64,000 nt of DNA from Microbacterium immunditiarum. Its GTDB lineage: Bacteria > Actinomycetota > Actinomycetes > Actinomycetales > Microbacteriaceae. This document shows, one piece after another, positions 16,802-24,973 of the stretch. Each line of letters starts with the position of its first letter. Position 1 is the stretch's first letter. Below the pieces are notes generated by a model. That model saw nothing but the letters and a program-made list of their open reading frames with translations, did no database searches and was not told the DNA's origin. Made by a program: the position numbers and the translations under genes. The stretch is from assembly GCF_013409785.1 (NCBI RefSeq), contig NZ_JACCBV010000001.1, positions 3,720,001-3,784,000 on the forward strand. The letters run 5' to 3'.

Positions 16802-16830
16802 TCGAAAGTTTCGACGGTGATGTCGAAAGT
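16802..16830. promoter_or_regulatory. TCGAAA/TTTCGA operator plus half-site before the BxlE-like gene
   Basis: TCGAAAGTTTCGA (16802-16814) has perfect 6-base arms about one base. A second TCGAAAGT half-site lies at 16823-16830, about two helical turns away. Both lie between the predicted promoter and the start codon of the binding protein gene, a position suited to repression. Confidence 0.6.
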
Positions 16831-16845
16831 GATCTGGACGGCTCA

Positions 16846-16874
16846 AGGATAGAAGTAGGCGGATTTCGAGTCAA
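16846..16874 (-). promoter_or_regulatory. Predicted sigma-70 promoter of the BxlEFG-GH3 operon
   Basis: On the minus strand TTGACT (16874-16869), 17 bases, then TATCCT (16851-16846). Transcription would start near 16839 and run through the CGAAA operator to ATG 16790. Confidence 0.6.
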
Positions 16875-16921
16875 GCCCAACATATTCGCGCGTGGAGGCG
16901 CTCGATCACGCCGACCGCCCC

Positions 16922-16936
16922 TACAGTGGTCAGGTG
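16922..16936 (+). promoter_or_regulatory. Leaderless-type -10 element of the ROK regulator
   Basis: TACAGT at 16922-16927 stands six bases before GTG 16934. With transcription starting at the G of GTG, the mRNA would have no leader. No Shine-Dalgarno sequence is present. This spacing recurs at several genes in the window and decides the start chosen here. Confidence 0.5.
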
Positions 16937-18139
16937 GCCGACCGCTCAGGCACCGTCGAAGGGGTGCGACGCGCGAATCTCGCGCGCGTGCTGCAGTTCG
17001 CGCACCTCGAGCGCGCTCTCTCCCGGTCGCGGCTGACCGCTCTCACGGGGCTCAACCGCTCCACCGTCGCCGACCTCGTCGCCGAGCTGACGACGCTCGG
17101 CCTCACGATCGAGCGAGCGCCCGACCCGTCCCGTCGCGTGGGCCGTCCCTCTCCCGTCGTCGCCCCCGATCCGCGCGTCATCGCGATCGCGGCGAACCCC
17201 GAGGTCGATGCGCTCACGATGGCCGCCGTCGGGCTCGACGGCGGGATCCCGGCACGCCGGCGCATCGACGTGGACAACCTCATGTCGCCCGAAGAGGCGG
17301 CCCGCCTCATCGCCGAGGTCGCGGACGAGTGGCGCGGCACGGTCCTGCGTGACGCGCGCGTCGTCGCGGCGGGCGTCGCGGTGCCCGGGCTCGTGCGCGC
17401 CGCCGACGGCCTCGTGCGCATCGCGCCGCACCTCGGCTGGCGCGAGGCCCCGGTCCGCACCCTCGTCGAGGAGGCGACGGGGCTGCCCACGGCGGTGGGC
17501 AACGACGCGTCGCTCGGCGCGATGGCCGAGCACCTGTTCGGGGCCGGCCGCGGCATCGACGACCTGGTCTACCTCAACGGCGGCGCGAGCGGCATCGGCG
17601 GCGGTCTCATCGTGCACGGCTTCCCCGTCGCGGGCACGGCGGGCTACGCCGGCGAGTTCGGGCAGAACCGCCCCGGCATCCTCTCCCCCGCCGATCGCCG
17701 CGCCGCCGACGGCGTCCTCGAGGACGAGGTGAGCCGCGCGCGGCTGCTGGCCGCCGTGGGGCTCTCGGGCGCGGACGAGCCGACGCTCGCTGCGGCGATC
17801 TTCGCGTCGGATGCGCCGGATGTCGCCGCCGAGCTCGCCCGTCAGCGACACATCCTCGCGACTGCGCTCGCCAACGCGGTGAACGTGCTCAATCCGGCGG
17901 TGGTCGTTCTGGGAGGATTCCTCGCCACGATCGCCGACAGCGACCCGGCGGCGCTCGACGAATCGGTGCGCGCGCAGTGCATGCCGGCATCCGCCGAAGA
18001 CCTGGAGATCCGCACCGCGGTGCTCGCCGAGGACCGCCTTCTCATCGGCGCGGCGGAGGCCGCCTTCGGCGACCTTCTGCGCGACCCGATTGCGGGCGAC
18101 GTCACGGGTGGTCAGGTGCGCGCGGCCACGGCGTCCTGA
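16934..18139 (+). CDS. ROK family transcriptional regulator
   Basis: A 401-residue NagC/XylR-type ROK regulator with an N-terminal winged helix (RSRLTALTGLNRSTVADLV, about residues 30-50) and a C-terminal sugar-kinase-like domain. The usual ExGH sugar motif is altered (GEFGQN) and the CXCGXXGC zinc motif is missing, so it is a divergent, regulator-type ROK protein. An alternative GTG start at 16892 would add 14 residues; the leaderless -10 favours 16934. It is divergent from the BxlEFG-like operon, so regulation of that operon or a xylose response is likely. Which of the two regulators controls the CGAAA sites is not proven. Confidence 0.88.
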   Translation: MADRSGTVEGVRRANLARVLQFAHLERALSRSRLTALTGLNRSTVADLVAELTTLGLTIERAPDPSRRVGRPSPVVAPDPRVIAIAANPEVDALTMAAVGLDGGIPARRRIDVDNLMSPEEAARLIAEVADEWRGTVLRDARVVAAGVAVPGLVRAADGLVRIAPHLGWREAPVRTLVEEATGLPTAVGNDASLGAMAEHLFGAGRGIDDLVYLNGGASGIGGGLIVHGFPVAGTAGYAGEFGQNRPGILSPADRRAADGVLEDEVSRARLLAAVGLSGADEPTLAAAIFASDAPDVAAELARQRHILATALANAVNVLNPAVVVLGGFLATIADSDPAALDESVRAQCMPASAEDLEIRTAVLAEDRLLIGAAEAAFGDLLRDPIAGDVTGGQVRAATAS

Positions 18140-18184
18140 GCACGGTCCTCGTTCGCACCGGTGCCCACATTGTGGACAGCGCGC

Positions 18185-18245
18185 GAGCATGCATGCTCAT
18201 CAGGTGAAATCTTTCACCTGATGGGTGTTTCGGCACCTTAAGGTG
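18185..18245. promoter_or_regulatory. Cluster of three perfect palindromes before a DUF7882-like gene
   Basis: GAGCATGCATGCTC (18185-18198) is a perfect 14-base palindrome. Directly after it come ATCAGGTGAAA and TTTCACCTGAT (18199-18209 and 18212-18222), 11-base arms with a 2-base spacer. CACCTTAAGGTG (18234-18245) is a perfect 12-base palindrome that overlaps the ribosome-binding site of the gene at 18251. AGGTGAA is shared by the second and third. They look like regulator sites for that gene. Confidence 0.55.
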
Positions 18246-18250
18246 AACGC

Positions 18251-18652
18251 ATGGGCACGATCTACTACGGCGGCGCCGGCACACCGATCCACATCGAAGA
18301 CCGCGCCCTGGCGCACTTGAAGGTCGTCATCGCGACGAAGCTGCGCCGCAACGAGAGCTTCACCGTCTCGTGGAAGCACCCTGAGGGCGAGCCGCGCGGC
18401 CGCACCACGCTCTGGCTGCACCCTTCGATCCCGCTGCGGTTCGTGTTCGACGACCCCGAGCCGGCGCAGCTGAGCCGCGAGTGGATCGAGGAGCTCGCGA
18501 ACTCGGCGAACTCGTCCGGCGGCATCATGCTCGTGGCCGAGCACTTCGACGCGGCCGCCGTGCCTGCAGTGTCGGAATCCGAGCCCGACGGGGACTCGAG
18601 CACCTCCCCCGCGCCCGAGGTCAAGCCCGAGCAGTCGCGCAGCCACGTCTGA
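18251..18652 (+). CDS. DUF7882-like small protein (paralogue 1 of 5)
   Basis: A 133-residue cytoplasmic protein of unknown function. It carries the pattern shared by five proteins in this window: MGxxxYxG at the start, a DRxLAHLKVV segment at about 17-26, KLRRNESF at about 30-37, GRTTLWLHPSIPLRF around 50-64 and an ANSSGG segment near 88. The last 35 residues are an acidic, low-complexity tail absent from the others. I recall the family as DUF7882, members of which have been mislabelled as ATP-dependent DNA ligase; nothing ligase-like is visible. Palindromes in the promoter suggest tight regulation. Function is unknown. Confidence 0.8.
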   Translation: MGTIYYGGAGTPIHIEDRALAHLKVVIATKLRRNESFTVSWKHPEGEPRGRTTLWLHPSIPLRFVFDDPEPAQLSREWIEELANSANSSGGIMLVAEHFDAAAVPAVSESEPDGDSSTSPAPEVKPEQSRSHV

Positions 18653-18660
18653 GGGCTCCG

Positions 18661-18693
18661 CGCCGCCGGGTGGATCGGCCGGGCCGGGCGGCG
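18661..18693. terminator. GC hairpin between convergent DUF7882-like genes
   Basis: CGCCGCC at 18661 pairs with GGCGGCG ending at 18693. It fills the short gap between two converging genes and could terminate both. Weak evidence, as GC-rich pairing is easy in this genome. Confidence 0.35.
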
Positions 18694-18700
18694 AGCCGGG

Positions 18701-19018
18701 TCAGCCCTCTTCGACGACCGGGTCGTCGGCGGGTTCGGGGACGATCGTGAGTCCGTTGGGCCCGCTCGCGGCCTGCATGAGGTCTTCCACCCACATGCGG
18801 TTGATGCGCGGCTGACGGCCGCCGTAGAAGTGGAACTGCATGGGGACCGACGGGTGCATCCAGAAGCTCCGGCGGCCGCTGCCGTCACCCATGTCGACGT
18901 CGAACATGAACGCCTCGGACCGGCGCAGCTTGTTCATCACGACGATGCGCAGATGTGCGAGAGTGCGGTCCTCGATCTCGACCGAGTTTCCCGACGCGTC
19001 ATAGATGAACCTGCCCAT
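18701..19018 (-). CDS. DUF7882-like small protein (paralogue 2 of 5)
   Basis: A 105-residue protein of the same family as 18251-18652. Shared features: MGRFIYD start, DRTLAHLRIVVMNKLRRSEAF, SFWMHPSVPMQF, a W in the helix RMWVEDLM and a GLTIVPEP segment near the C-terminus. It lacks the conserved tryptophan after the KLRR motif (FDVDM in place of FxxxW). A TATGCT element lies six bases before the ATG with no ribosome-binding site, so the mRNA may be leaderless. It converges with paralogue 1. Function unknown. Confidence 0.78.
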   Translation of the reverse strand: MGRFIYDASGNSVEIEDRTLAHLRIVVMNKLRRSEAFMFDVDMGDGSGRRSFWMHPSVPMQFHFYGGRQPRINRMWVEDLMQAASGPNGLTIVPEPADDPVVEEG

Positions 19019-19119
19019 GCCAGGAGCATAGGCGCGGTTCGGCGCGCACGCGAAACGCGACGCGACACGACACGCCCGGGACGGCGGGCCGGTGCCGCCC
19101 CGGACGTGATCGTTCGCTG

Positions 19120-19746
19120 TCAGGCCTGGTCGGGCGGTGCGACGGGCCGTCCGAGCGACAGCATGAGCCGGTTCGCCCAGTTGAAGAACGCCGCCCCGTG
19201 GATGACATCGGCGATCTCGAGCTCGTCGAGCCCGGTTGCGCGCAAGCGCGTGACGTGAGCCGGCCCGAAGGCGATCGGCGTCGCCGTGAGGGCGGCCGCG
19301 GCATCCGTGATCGCGTCCCAGCGCTCACCGAGGTCAGCCTTCACGCCGTCCGCGAGGAGCGCGTCGACGAATTCGGGGCTCTTCGAGAAGTGCGCGGCGA
19401 AGCGGGCGTGCACGGATGCGCAGAAGACGCAGCCGTTGACGCGCGACGCCGCCGCGGCCGCGAGCTCGCGCTCGGCCCGCGGGAGGCCCTGGGCGGTGTT
19501 GTAGAAGATGTCCTTGTCGACGAGCGTGCGCGCCCGCAGGATCTCGGGGTCGCGCGCGAGCAGCCGGAAGTAGTCGCTCGACGCGCGCGCTCGATCGACG
19601 AGTCCGTCGTAGTGCCGGTCGGTGAGCTCATCGACGGGCAGCGGCTCCAGCCACGGCAGCCAGCCGACCTCGCCGCGAGTGAACGCGTGCGGATGCGGCT
19701 CGTCGTACGTGAACGTCTGGACCTGGGTGGCGACGGTCTCGCTCAT
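19120..19746 (-). CDS. Alkylhydroperoxidase-domain protein, Avi_7169-like
   Basis: A 208-residue AhpD/carboxymuconolactone-decarboxylase-fold protein. The redox motif is intact: Cys106, Cys109 and His113 in GCVFCASVH, expected to reduce peroxides or act in thiol redox. The length and context fit the uncharacterised family named alkylhydroperoxidase domain protein Avi_7169. It is the last gene of a seven-gene operon and its ATG overlaps the upstream stop (ATGA). An open frame extends upstream to 19848, but it runs into the preceding gene. The association with a flavin monooxygenase suggests it handles a peroxide or an oxidised product of that enzyme. This role is inference. Confidence 0.85.
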   Translation of the reverse strand: MSETVATQVQTFTYDEPHPHAFTRGEVGWLPWLEPLPVDELTDRHYDGLVDRARASSDYFRLLARDPEILRARTLVDKDIFYNTAQGLPRAERELAAAAASRVNGCVFCASVHARFAAHFSKSPEFVDALLADGVKADLGERWDAITDAAAALTATPIAFGPAHVTRLRATGLDELEIADVIHGAAFFNWANRLMLSLGRPVAPPDQA

Positions 19747-20342
19747 GCGCCCACCTCCTCGAGCACGCGGAGTCCCGCGACGACGCGCTGCTGGAACGCG
19801 AGGAACGCGACCAGCTGCGACAGGGTGACGATGCCCGACACGGTCCATCCCGCGTCGAGCAGGCGCTGGAGCGCGGCATCCGCCGCCTCGCGCGGCCGGT
19901 AGACGAGCAGGTGCGTGTGCTCGAGCGCCGCCGCGAGCCGGTCGCCGAGCTGGGTGCGCGCACCCTCGGCCACCGAGAACCGCCGGCCGTCGGCGCTCTC
20001 GCCGACGAGCCCCTCCTCCCGGTACCGCCCGAACGGACCGGCCGTGCCCGCCTCAGCGACCAGCGAGGCGATGACGGATGCCGCACCGGCGTCGGCATCC
20101 GCGGCGCGCTCGGCGTAAAGGTCGGCCGTGGCATCCGCCCCGGTCAGTCCCGTCGCGAACGCCGCGACGAGCAGGCGCTCGGTCAGGCTGAACTCGGCGT
20201 CGTCGACGGGATCGAAGAGGGCGTCGTAGCTGGCCTGCAGCTGTTCGCGCGTGACGGGGCGGATGCTGCGGACGGCGGCGACGACGCCGTCGGGCGCCGC
20301 GCCCGTGAGGGTGTCGACGACGTCGACGGTGGGAGTGGTCAT
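19743..20342 (-). CDS. CMD-domain protein, Avi_7170-like
   Basis: A 199-residue all-helical protein related to carboxymuconolactone decarboxylases, without the CXXC pair seen in its neighbour. Segments such as LTERLLVAAFATGLTG and VTLSQLVAFLAFQQRVVAGLRVL fit the family called CMD domain protein Avi_7170, which is reported beside the Avi_7169 type. It overlaps both neighbours by four bases. It is probably catalytically different from, or a partner for, the AhpD-like protein downstream. Function unknown. Confidence 0.82.
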   Translation of the reverse strand: MTTPTVDVVDTLTGAAPDGVVAAVRSIRPVTREQLQASYDALFDPVDDAEFSLTERLLVAAFATGLTGADATADLYAERAADADAGAASVIASLVAEAGTAGPFGRYREEGLVGESADGRRFSVAEGARTQLGDRLAAALEHTHLLVYRPREAADAALQRLLDAGWTVSGIVTLSQLVAFLAFQQRVVAGLRVLEEVGA

Positions 20343-21391
20343 GCGGTCTCCTTTCCGAGAGATCCTTCGAGGGCGGATGCCAGGCTGCTGTCGCTCGTCG
20401 CCCAGCCGAGCTTCGGGGCGACCTCGGTCGCGAACAGCTCGATCGAGCGCAGGACGAAGTCGTGCGGGGCGTCGACCGAGTGCACCTGGAACGCGATCTC
20501 CGTCGCGCGTTCGAGCGTCCCGTCAGTCCCGAGCGAGGCGACGACCTCGTCAGGCGTGCCGAGGTGCGTGTCGAGCGCGACGATCAGCTCGTCGAGCGAG
20601 TCGCCCGGGATCGTCTGGCCCGCCCGTCGGAAGCCCTCGGCCGCGCGGCGCAGGCCGACCTCGGCGAAGCGCAGCGCGTCGGCGCGGTCGTCGGCGACGA
20701 ACACCGTGCGCGAAGCGGTGACGCGGGGCGCGGCGCCCGGCGGGAGCGCTTCGAGGTACGCGTCGACGATGGGCTGCTGGATCGCGGCGAGCGACGCGTG
20801 CAGGTCGTCGGCGGGGCGCGGCTGCGTGCGGGAGAGGAGCAGGCCGTGGCCGTGGACCCCGGCGCGGGTGCCGCCCGCTGCCGAGAAGGTGGCCTGCCAC
20901 ATGCGGGCACCCAGGGTTCCGGCACCCGGGTACAGCGTGTTGCCGCCGCCGATGTCGTCTCCCTCGAGCGCGGCCAGCAGCGTGCGCAGCTTCTCGTCGT
21001 ACACCGCCGCCTTCTCCGAGACGTGGAGGCCGAAAGGCGTGAACGACGACGGCGTGCCGCCGCTGCCGAGACCGAGGTCGATGCGGCCGCCCGACAGGAG
21101 GTCCGCGACGACCGCGTCCTCGGCGACCCGCACCGGGTCTTCGAGCGGCAGCGTCACGACGCCGGTCCCGAGCCGGATCTCGCTCGTGGCCGCCGCCGCG
21201 TGGGCGAGGAAGACGAACGGCGACGGCAGCCCGCCCTCCGCCGCGCGGAAGTGGTGCTGCGCGACCCACGCGCGCTGGATGCCGAAGCGCTCCGCGTGGC
21301 GGATCTGGTCGGTCGCGAGGCGATAGCGCTCGGCGGGCGGCGCGTCGTCGAGGAGCCTCGTGAAGAAGACGAGAGTGGGGGCGGTGGTCAA
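20339..21391 (-). CDS. Luciferase-like FMN-dependent monooxygenase, KPN_01858-like
   Basis: A 350-residue TIM-barrel flavin monooxygenase of the bacterial luciferase superfamily. Hallmarks: AERFGIQRAWVAQHHF (luciferase-type histidines), IRLGTGVVTLPLEDPVRVAEDAVVAD and GRIDLGLGSGG. The size and company match the uncharacterised group named putative FMN-dependent luciferase-like monooxygenase KPN_01858. It needs reduced FMN from a separate reductase, which is not in the window. It overlaps the ABC ATPase stop and the CMD gene start by four bases each. It probably oxidises the compound taken up by the linked transporter. Confidence 0.88.
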   Translation of the reverse strand: MTTAPTLVFFTRLLDDAPPAERYRLATDQIRHAERFGIQRAWVAQHHFRAAEGGLPSPFVFLAHAAAATSEIRLGTGVVTLPLEDPVRVAEDAVVADLLSGGRIDLGLGSGGTPSSFTPFGLHVSEKAAVYDEKLRTLLAALEGDDIGGGNTLYPGAGTLGARMWQATFSAAGGTRAGVHGHGLLLSRTQPRPADDLHASLAAIQQPIVDAYLEALPPGAAPRVTASRTVFVADDRADALRFAEVGLRRAAEGFRRAGQTIPGDSLDELIVALDTHLGTPDEVVASLGTDGTLERATEIAFQVHSVDAPHDFVLRSIELFATEVAPKLGWATSDSSLASALEGSLGKETA

Positions 21392-23016
21392 GCCGCGACC
21401 TCCGTTCGTCCGGGCACGGCTGCGAGCAGCTCGCGCGTGTAGTCATGGGTGGGGTTCGCGAAGAGGTCCTCGGTCGCGCCCTGCTCGACGACACGGCCGC
21501 GGCGCATGACCGACACCGTGTGGCTGATGCGACGGACGACCGCGAGATCGTGTGAGATGAACAGGTACGTGAGGCCGAGCTCCTGCTGCAGGGACTCGAG
21601 CAGCTCGAGGATGCGCGCCTGCACCGTGACGTCGAGCGCCGAGACCGCCTCGTCGAGCACGACGACGTCGGGGCGGATCGCGAGCGCCCGCGCGATCGCG
21701 ACGCGCTGGCGCTGCCCTCCCGAGAGCTCCCGCGGCGTGCGGTCGAGCACATCGCGGGGCAGCGCGACGCGGTCGATGAGCTCGCCGGCGCGCGCGGCGC
21801 GGTCGGCGCGGCATCCCTCTCGGAAGTTGTGCAGCGGCTCCGCCACGATCTGCGCGATGCTCTGGCGCGGATCGAGCGACGAGAAGGGGTTCTGGTACAC
21901 GAGCTGGATGCGACGGCGCAGTTCCCGCACCTCGGAGCGCGACAGCCCGGCGACGTCGGTGCCGTCGAGGTCGATGGTGCCGGCATCCGGATGCAGGAAC
22001 CGCGTGATGAGCCGCGCGGTCGTCGTCTTCCCTGAGCCCGACTCGCCCACGAGCGCGTGCGTCGTGCCGCGGCGCACGCGGAACGACACGTCGTCTACGG
22101 CGCGGAACGGCTCGCGCCCGCGCACGGCGAACTCCTTCACGAGGCCGGTCGCCGTGATCGCGTACGGGTTCTCGGCCGCCGCAGCGGACGCGTCGCGCAG
22201 GAAGAGCGGTGCGGGCGGGCGCCGGAATCCCGTTGCGAGCGCGGGCGCGTCGGCGAGGAGCTGCCCTGTGTACACGTCACGCGGACCCGCGAGGATCTCG
22301 TCCGCCGGGCCTTCCTCGACGACGCGGCCGTCCTTGAGCACGACGATCCGCTGCGCGCGGTCGGCGGCGACGCCGAGGTCGTGCGTCACGAGCAGCACCG
22401 ACGTCCCCTCTTCGCGGCGCAGGTCGTCGATGAGGTCCAGGACGCGGCGCTGCACGGTCGCGTCGAGTGCGCTCGTGGGCTCGTCCGCGATGATGAGCCG
22501 CGGCCGCAGGGCGATCGCCGTCGCGATGAGCACGCGCTGCCGCATGCCGCCCGACAGCTCGTGCGGGTACTGCCTAGCCCGCAGCGCCGGGTCGTCGAGC
22601 CCGACGCGCTCGAGCAGCTCGAGCACGCGCGCCCTCACGACGCGCGAGTCGCGCTCGCCGTGCACACGGAGGATCTCGCCGACCTGCACGCCGATCGGAC
22701 GCACCGGGTCGAGCGACGCCACGGGGTCCTGGGGCACGAGCCCGACGCTCACGCCGCGCACCGAGCGCAGGCGCCGCGACGACCATCCGGCGATGTCGAC
22801 CCCGCCGAGTTGCACGGCACCGCCGTCGACCCGGCCGCCCTCGGGCAGCAGTCCGATGAGCGCGTGCGCGGTCGTGGACTTGCCCGACCCGGACTCGCCC
22901 ACGAGCGCGAGGACCTCGCCCTCGGCGACGTCGAACCCCACGCCGTGGACGACCTCCCGGCGGCCGGCGCTGGTTGCATACGAGACGCGCAGCCCTTCGA
23001 TGCTGAGCACCGTCAT
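21388..23016 (-). CDS. Fused two-domain ABC ATPase of a dipeptide/nickel-type importer (DppD-DppF fusion)
   Basis: A 542-residue cytoplasmic protein with two complete ABC domains in tandem. Domain 1 has Walker A GESGSGKST near residue 39, signature LSGGMRQR and Walker B RLIIADEP. Domain 2 has Walker A GESGSGKTT near 316, signature LSGGQRQR and DVVVLDEA. Both are of the oligopeptide subfamily. Separate DppD and DppF subunits are replaced by this fusion, which is common in actinobacteria. ATG 23016 has GGAAGGAG upstream and overlaps the permease stop. It powers the permeases at 23013-24955. Confidence 0.93.
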   Translation of the reverse strand: MTVLSIEGLRVSYATSAGRREVVHGVGFDVAEGEVLALVGESGSGKSTTAHALIGLLPEGGRVDGGAVQLGGVDIAGWSSRRLRSVRGVSVGLVPQDPVASLDPVRPIGVQVGEILRVHGERDSRVVRARVLELLERVGLDDPALRARQYPHELSGGMRQRVLIATAIALRPRLIIADEPTSALDATVQRRVLDLIDDLRREEGTSVLLVTHDLGVAADRAQRIVVLKDGRVVEEGPADEILAGPRDVYTGQLLADAPALATGFRRPPAPLFLRDASAAAAENPYAITATGLVKEFAVRGREPFRAVDDVSFRVRRGTTHALVGESGSGKTTTARLITRFLHPDAGTIDLDGTDVAGLSRSEVRELRRRIQLVYQNPFSSLDPRQSIAQIVAEPLHNFREGCRADRAARAGELIDRVALPRDVLDRTPRELSGGQRQRVAIARALAIRPDVVVLDEAVSALDVTVQARILELLESLQQELGLTYLFISHDLAVVRRISHTVSVMRRGRVVEQGATEDLFANPTHDYTRELLAAVPGRTEVAA

Positions 23017-23966
23017 CGCGAGCTCCTTCCGAGCGACTGGCTGATGCGGTTCGCGCTCAGCACGACGACGAGCACGACGAGACCGGGGAGCGTCGTGAGC
23101 CACCACGCGGTCGCCACGTAGTTGCGGCCCTCGGCGATGAGCAGCCCCCACTCGGGCGTCGGCGGCGGTGCGCCGTAGCCGAGGAAGCCGAGGGTCGAGA
23201 TCGCGAGGATCGCCGTGCCGAACTGCAGCGCCGCGAGGCCGATCACCGCCGTGAGCGAGTTCGGCAGCACGTGCCGGCGCAGCACCGAGATGAACGTGCC
23301 CCCGCTGCCGAACGCGGCCTCGACGTAGTCGCTGCGCCGCACGCGCACGACCTCGGAGCGCGACAGCCTCGCGAACGACGCGACGCTCACGACGCCCACC
23401 GCGATCGCGGCGTTCACCGTGCCGAAGCCGAGCAGGATGATCACCGACAGCATGAGCAGCAGCCCGGGGATCGACAGCAGCACGTCGACGATCCGCATGA
23501 GGATGTCGTCGACGATGCCGCCCACCGACCCGGCGACGACTCCGATGAGCGTGCCCGCCGCGAGGCCCACCGTCACCGCGATGAGCGCCCCCGACAGCGA
23601 GTGCACCGCACCGTAGACGACGCCCGCGTAGAGGTCGCGGCCGATCGCATCCGTGCCGAACCAGTGCTCGAGGCTCGGCGGCTGCAGCTTCTCGGCCGGC
23701 ACGCCGTCGATCGGGTCGTACCCGGTGAACGCCCACGGGACGAGCGCCCACAGCACGGCGATCACGACGACCGCGACAGCGAGCACGAGCGTCCACGAGG
23801 GGCGACGCTCTCGGGCGAACAGGCGCGCAATCGACGAGCGCCGGCTCGGGCGGCCGGGCTCGGCTGTGGCATCCGTCTCGATCGGGTCGGTGAGAACGCC
23901 GGATGCCTCGTCGCGCGCCGCAGACCGGACAGCGTCGATCTCGGGGGGAAGGACGGGAGCGGTCAT
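23013..23966 (-). CDS. ABC transporter permease (DppC-like)
   Basis: A 317-residue membrane protein of the oligopeptide/nickel permease family. A cytoplasmic N-terminus of about 55 residues leads into the first helix (TLVLAVAVVVIAVLWALVPW). The typical HWFGTDAIGRDLYAGVVYG motif follows, then helices and the EAA-type loop SDYVEAAFGSGGTFISVL. Both ends overlap neighbouring genes by four bases. It pairs with the DppB-like subunit. Substrate unknown; the linked monooxygenase suggests a small organic compound other than a peptide. Confidence 0.92.
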   Translation of the reverse strand: MTAPVLPPEIDAVRSAARDEASGVLTDPIETDATAEPGRPSRRSSIARLFARERRPSWTLVLAVAVVVIAVLWALVPWAFTGYDPIDGVPAEKLQPPSLEHWFGTDAIGRDLYAGVVYGAVHSLSGALIAVTVGLAAGTLIGVVAGSVGGIVDDILMRIVDVLLSIPGLLLMLSVIILLGFGTVNAAIAVGVVSVASFARLSRSEVVRVRRSDYVEAAFGSGGTFISVLRRHVLPNSLTAVIGLAALQFGTAILAISTLGFLGYGAPPPTPEWGLLIAEGRNYVATAWWLTTLPGLVVLVVVLSANRISQSLGRSSR

Positions 23967-24955
23967 GCGGATGCCTCCACCGGCGTCGGGGTGGACTCGG
24001 GCACTGCCGTGCCGGCGTTCGCGCGGCGCGAGCCGGAGCGCAGTCGCGGGTCGAGCACGGGGTACAGCAGGTCGACCGCCAGGTTCACGACGATGAACGT
24101 GAACGCCGCCAGCACGACGATGCCCTGCAGCACCGGGATGTCCTGGTTCGCGACCGCCTGCTCGGTGACGCGCCCGATCCCGGGTCGGCCGAACACAGTC
24201 TCGGTCACGACCGCGCCGCCGACGAGCTCGCCGAACAGCACGCCTGCGATCGTGAGCGTCGGGAGGATCGCGTTGCGGGCGACCGACGTGAACAGCACGC
24301 GCGACTCGGACGCGCCCTTCGCGCGGACGACCGTCACGAACGGCTGCAGCCGCACCTCGTCGACCGAGCGGATGAGGATCTGCGCGAGCGGTGCGGAGAT
24401 CGGCACCGCGAGCGTGAGCACCGGCAGGATCAGGCCGACGACGGGGTCGGCGCCGACGATGGGCACCCACCCGAGTCCGAACGAGAACACCTGGATGAGC
24501 AGGATGCCGAGCCAGAACACCGGGATCGAGACGAAAACCCCCGGGATCGCCTGCAGTCCGCGGCGCAGCCACCCGAACGGCGACAGGGTCGACAGGAACG
24601 CGATCGCGACCGCGAGGATCACCGCGACGAGGAACCCGATGCCCGCGAGCGCGACCGTCGAGGGCAGCGCCTCGCCGATCAGCTCGAGCACTCCCGTGCC
24701 GTACTGCGTCGAGTACCCGAACTCGCCGCGCAGGTAGCCCGCGAGCGTCGTGAGGTACTGCTGCCACCACGGGGTGTCGACGCCGTAGTTGATCCGGATC
24801 TGCTGGATCTGCTCCGCCGAGAGCCCCAGCTCGGGGTTGTCGTAGCGGATGAGGATCGCGTCCCCCGGCAGCAGCTGGAGCAGCAGGAAGGTGACCGTGT
24901 AGGCCGCGATCAGGACGATCGCGGCCTGCCCGGCCCGTCTCAACGCGTAGCGCAT
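23963..24955 (-). CDS. ABC transporter permease (DppB-like)
   Basis: A 330-residue permease of the DppB type. It starts MRYALRRAGQAAIVLIAAYTVTFLLLQLLPGD, the standard first helix of the family, with further helices up to LAVDLLYPVLDPRLR. It contains the VRAKGASESRVLFTSVARNA loop for ATPase contact. It follows the binding protein gene by 18 bases and overlaps the DppC-like gene by four. It forms the transmembrane channel with that protein. Confidence 0.92.
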   Translation of the reverse strand: MRYALRRAGQAAIVLIAAYTVTFLLLQLLPGDAILIRYDNPELGLSAEQIQQIRINYGVDTPWWQQYLTTLAGYLRGEFGYSTQYGTGVLELIGEALPSTVALAGIGFLVAVILAVAIAFLSTLSPFGWLRRGLQAIPGVFVSIPVFWLGILLIQVFSFGLGWVPIVGADPVVGLILPVLTLAVPISAPLAQILIRSVDEVRLQPFVTVVRAKGASESRVLFTSVARNAILPTLTIAGVLFGELVGGAVVTETVFGRPGIGRVTEQAVANQDIPVLQGIVVLAAFTFIVVNLAVDLLYPVLDPRLRSGSRRANAGTAVPESTPTPVEASA

Positions 24956-24973
24956 CGGCTCAGCCCCTGCGAC

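Noticed and set aside
18251..18652. Annotation of the DUF7882-like proteins as ATP-dependent DNA ligase
   Set aside because: No KxDG adenylation motif or ligase domain is present and the proteins are only 105-133 residues long.
23796..24770. N-terminal extensions of the transporter ATPase and permease genes by several hundred codons
   Set aside because: The longer frames run through the preceding genes; the chosen starts have ribosome-binding sites and four-base overlaps.
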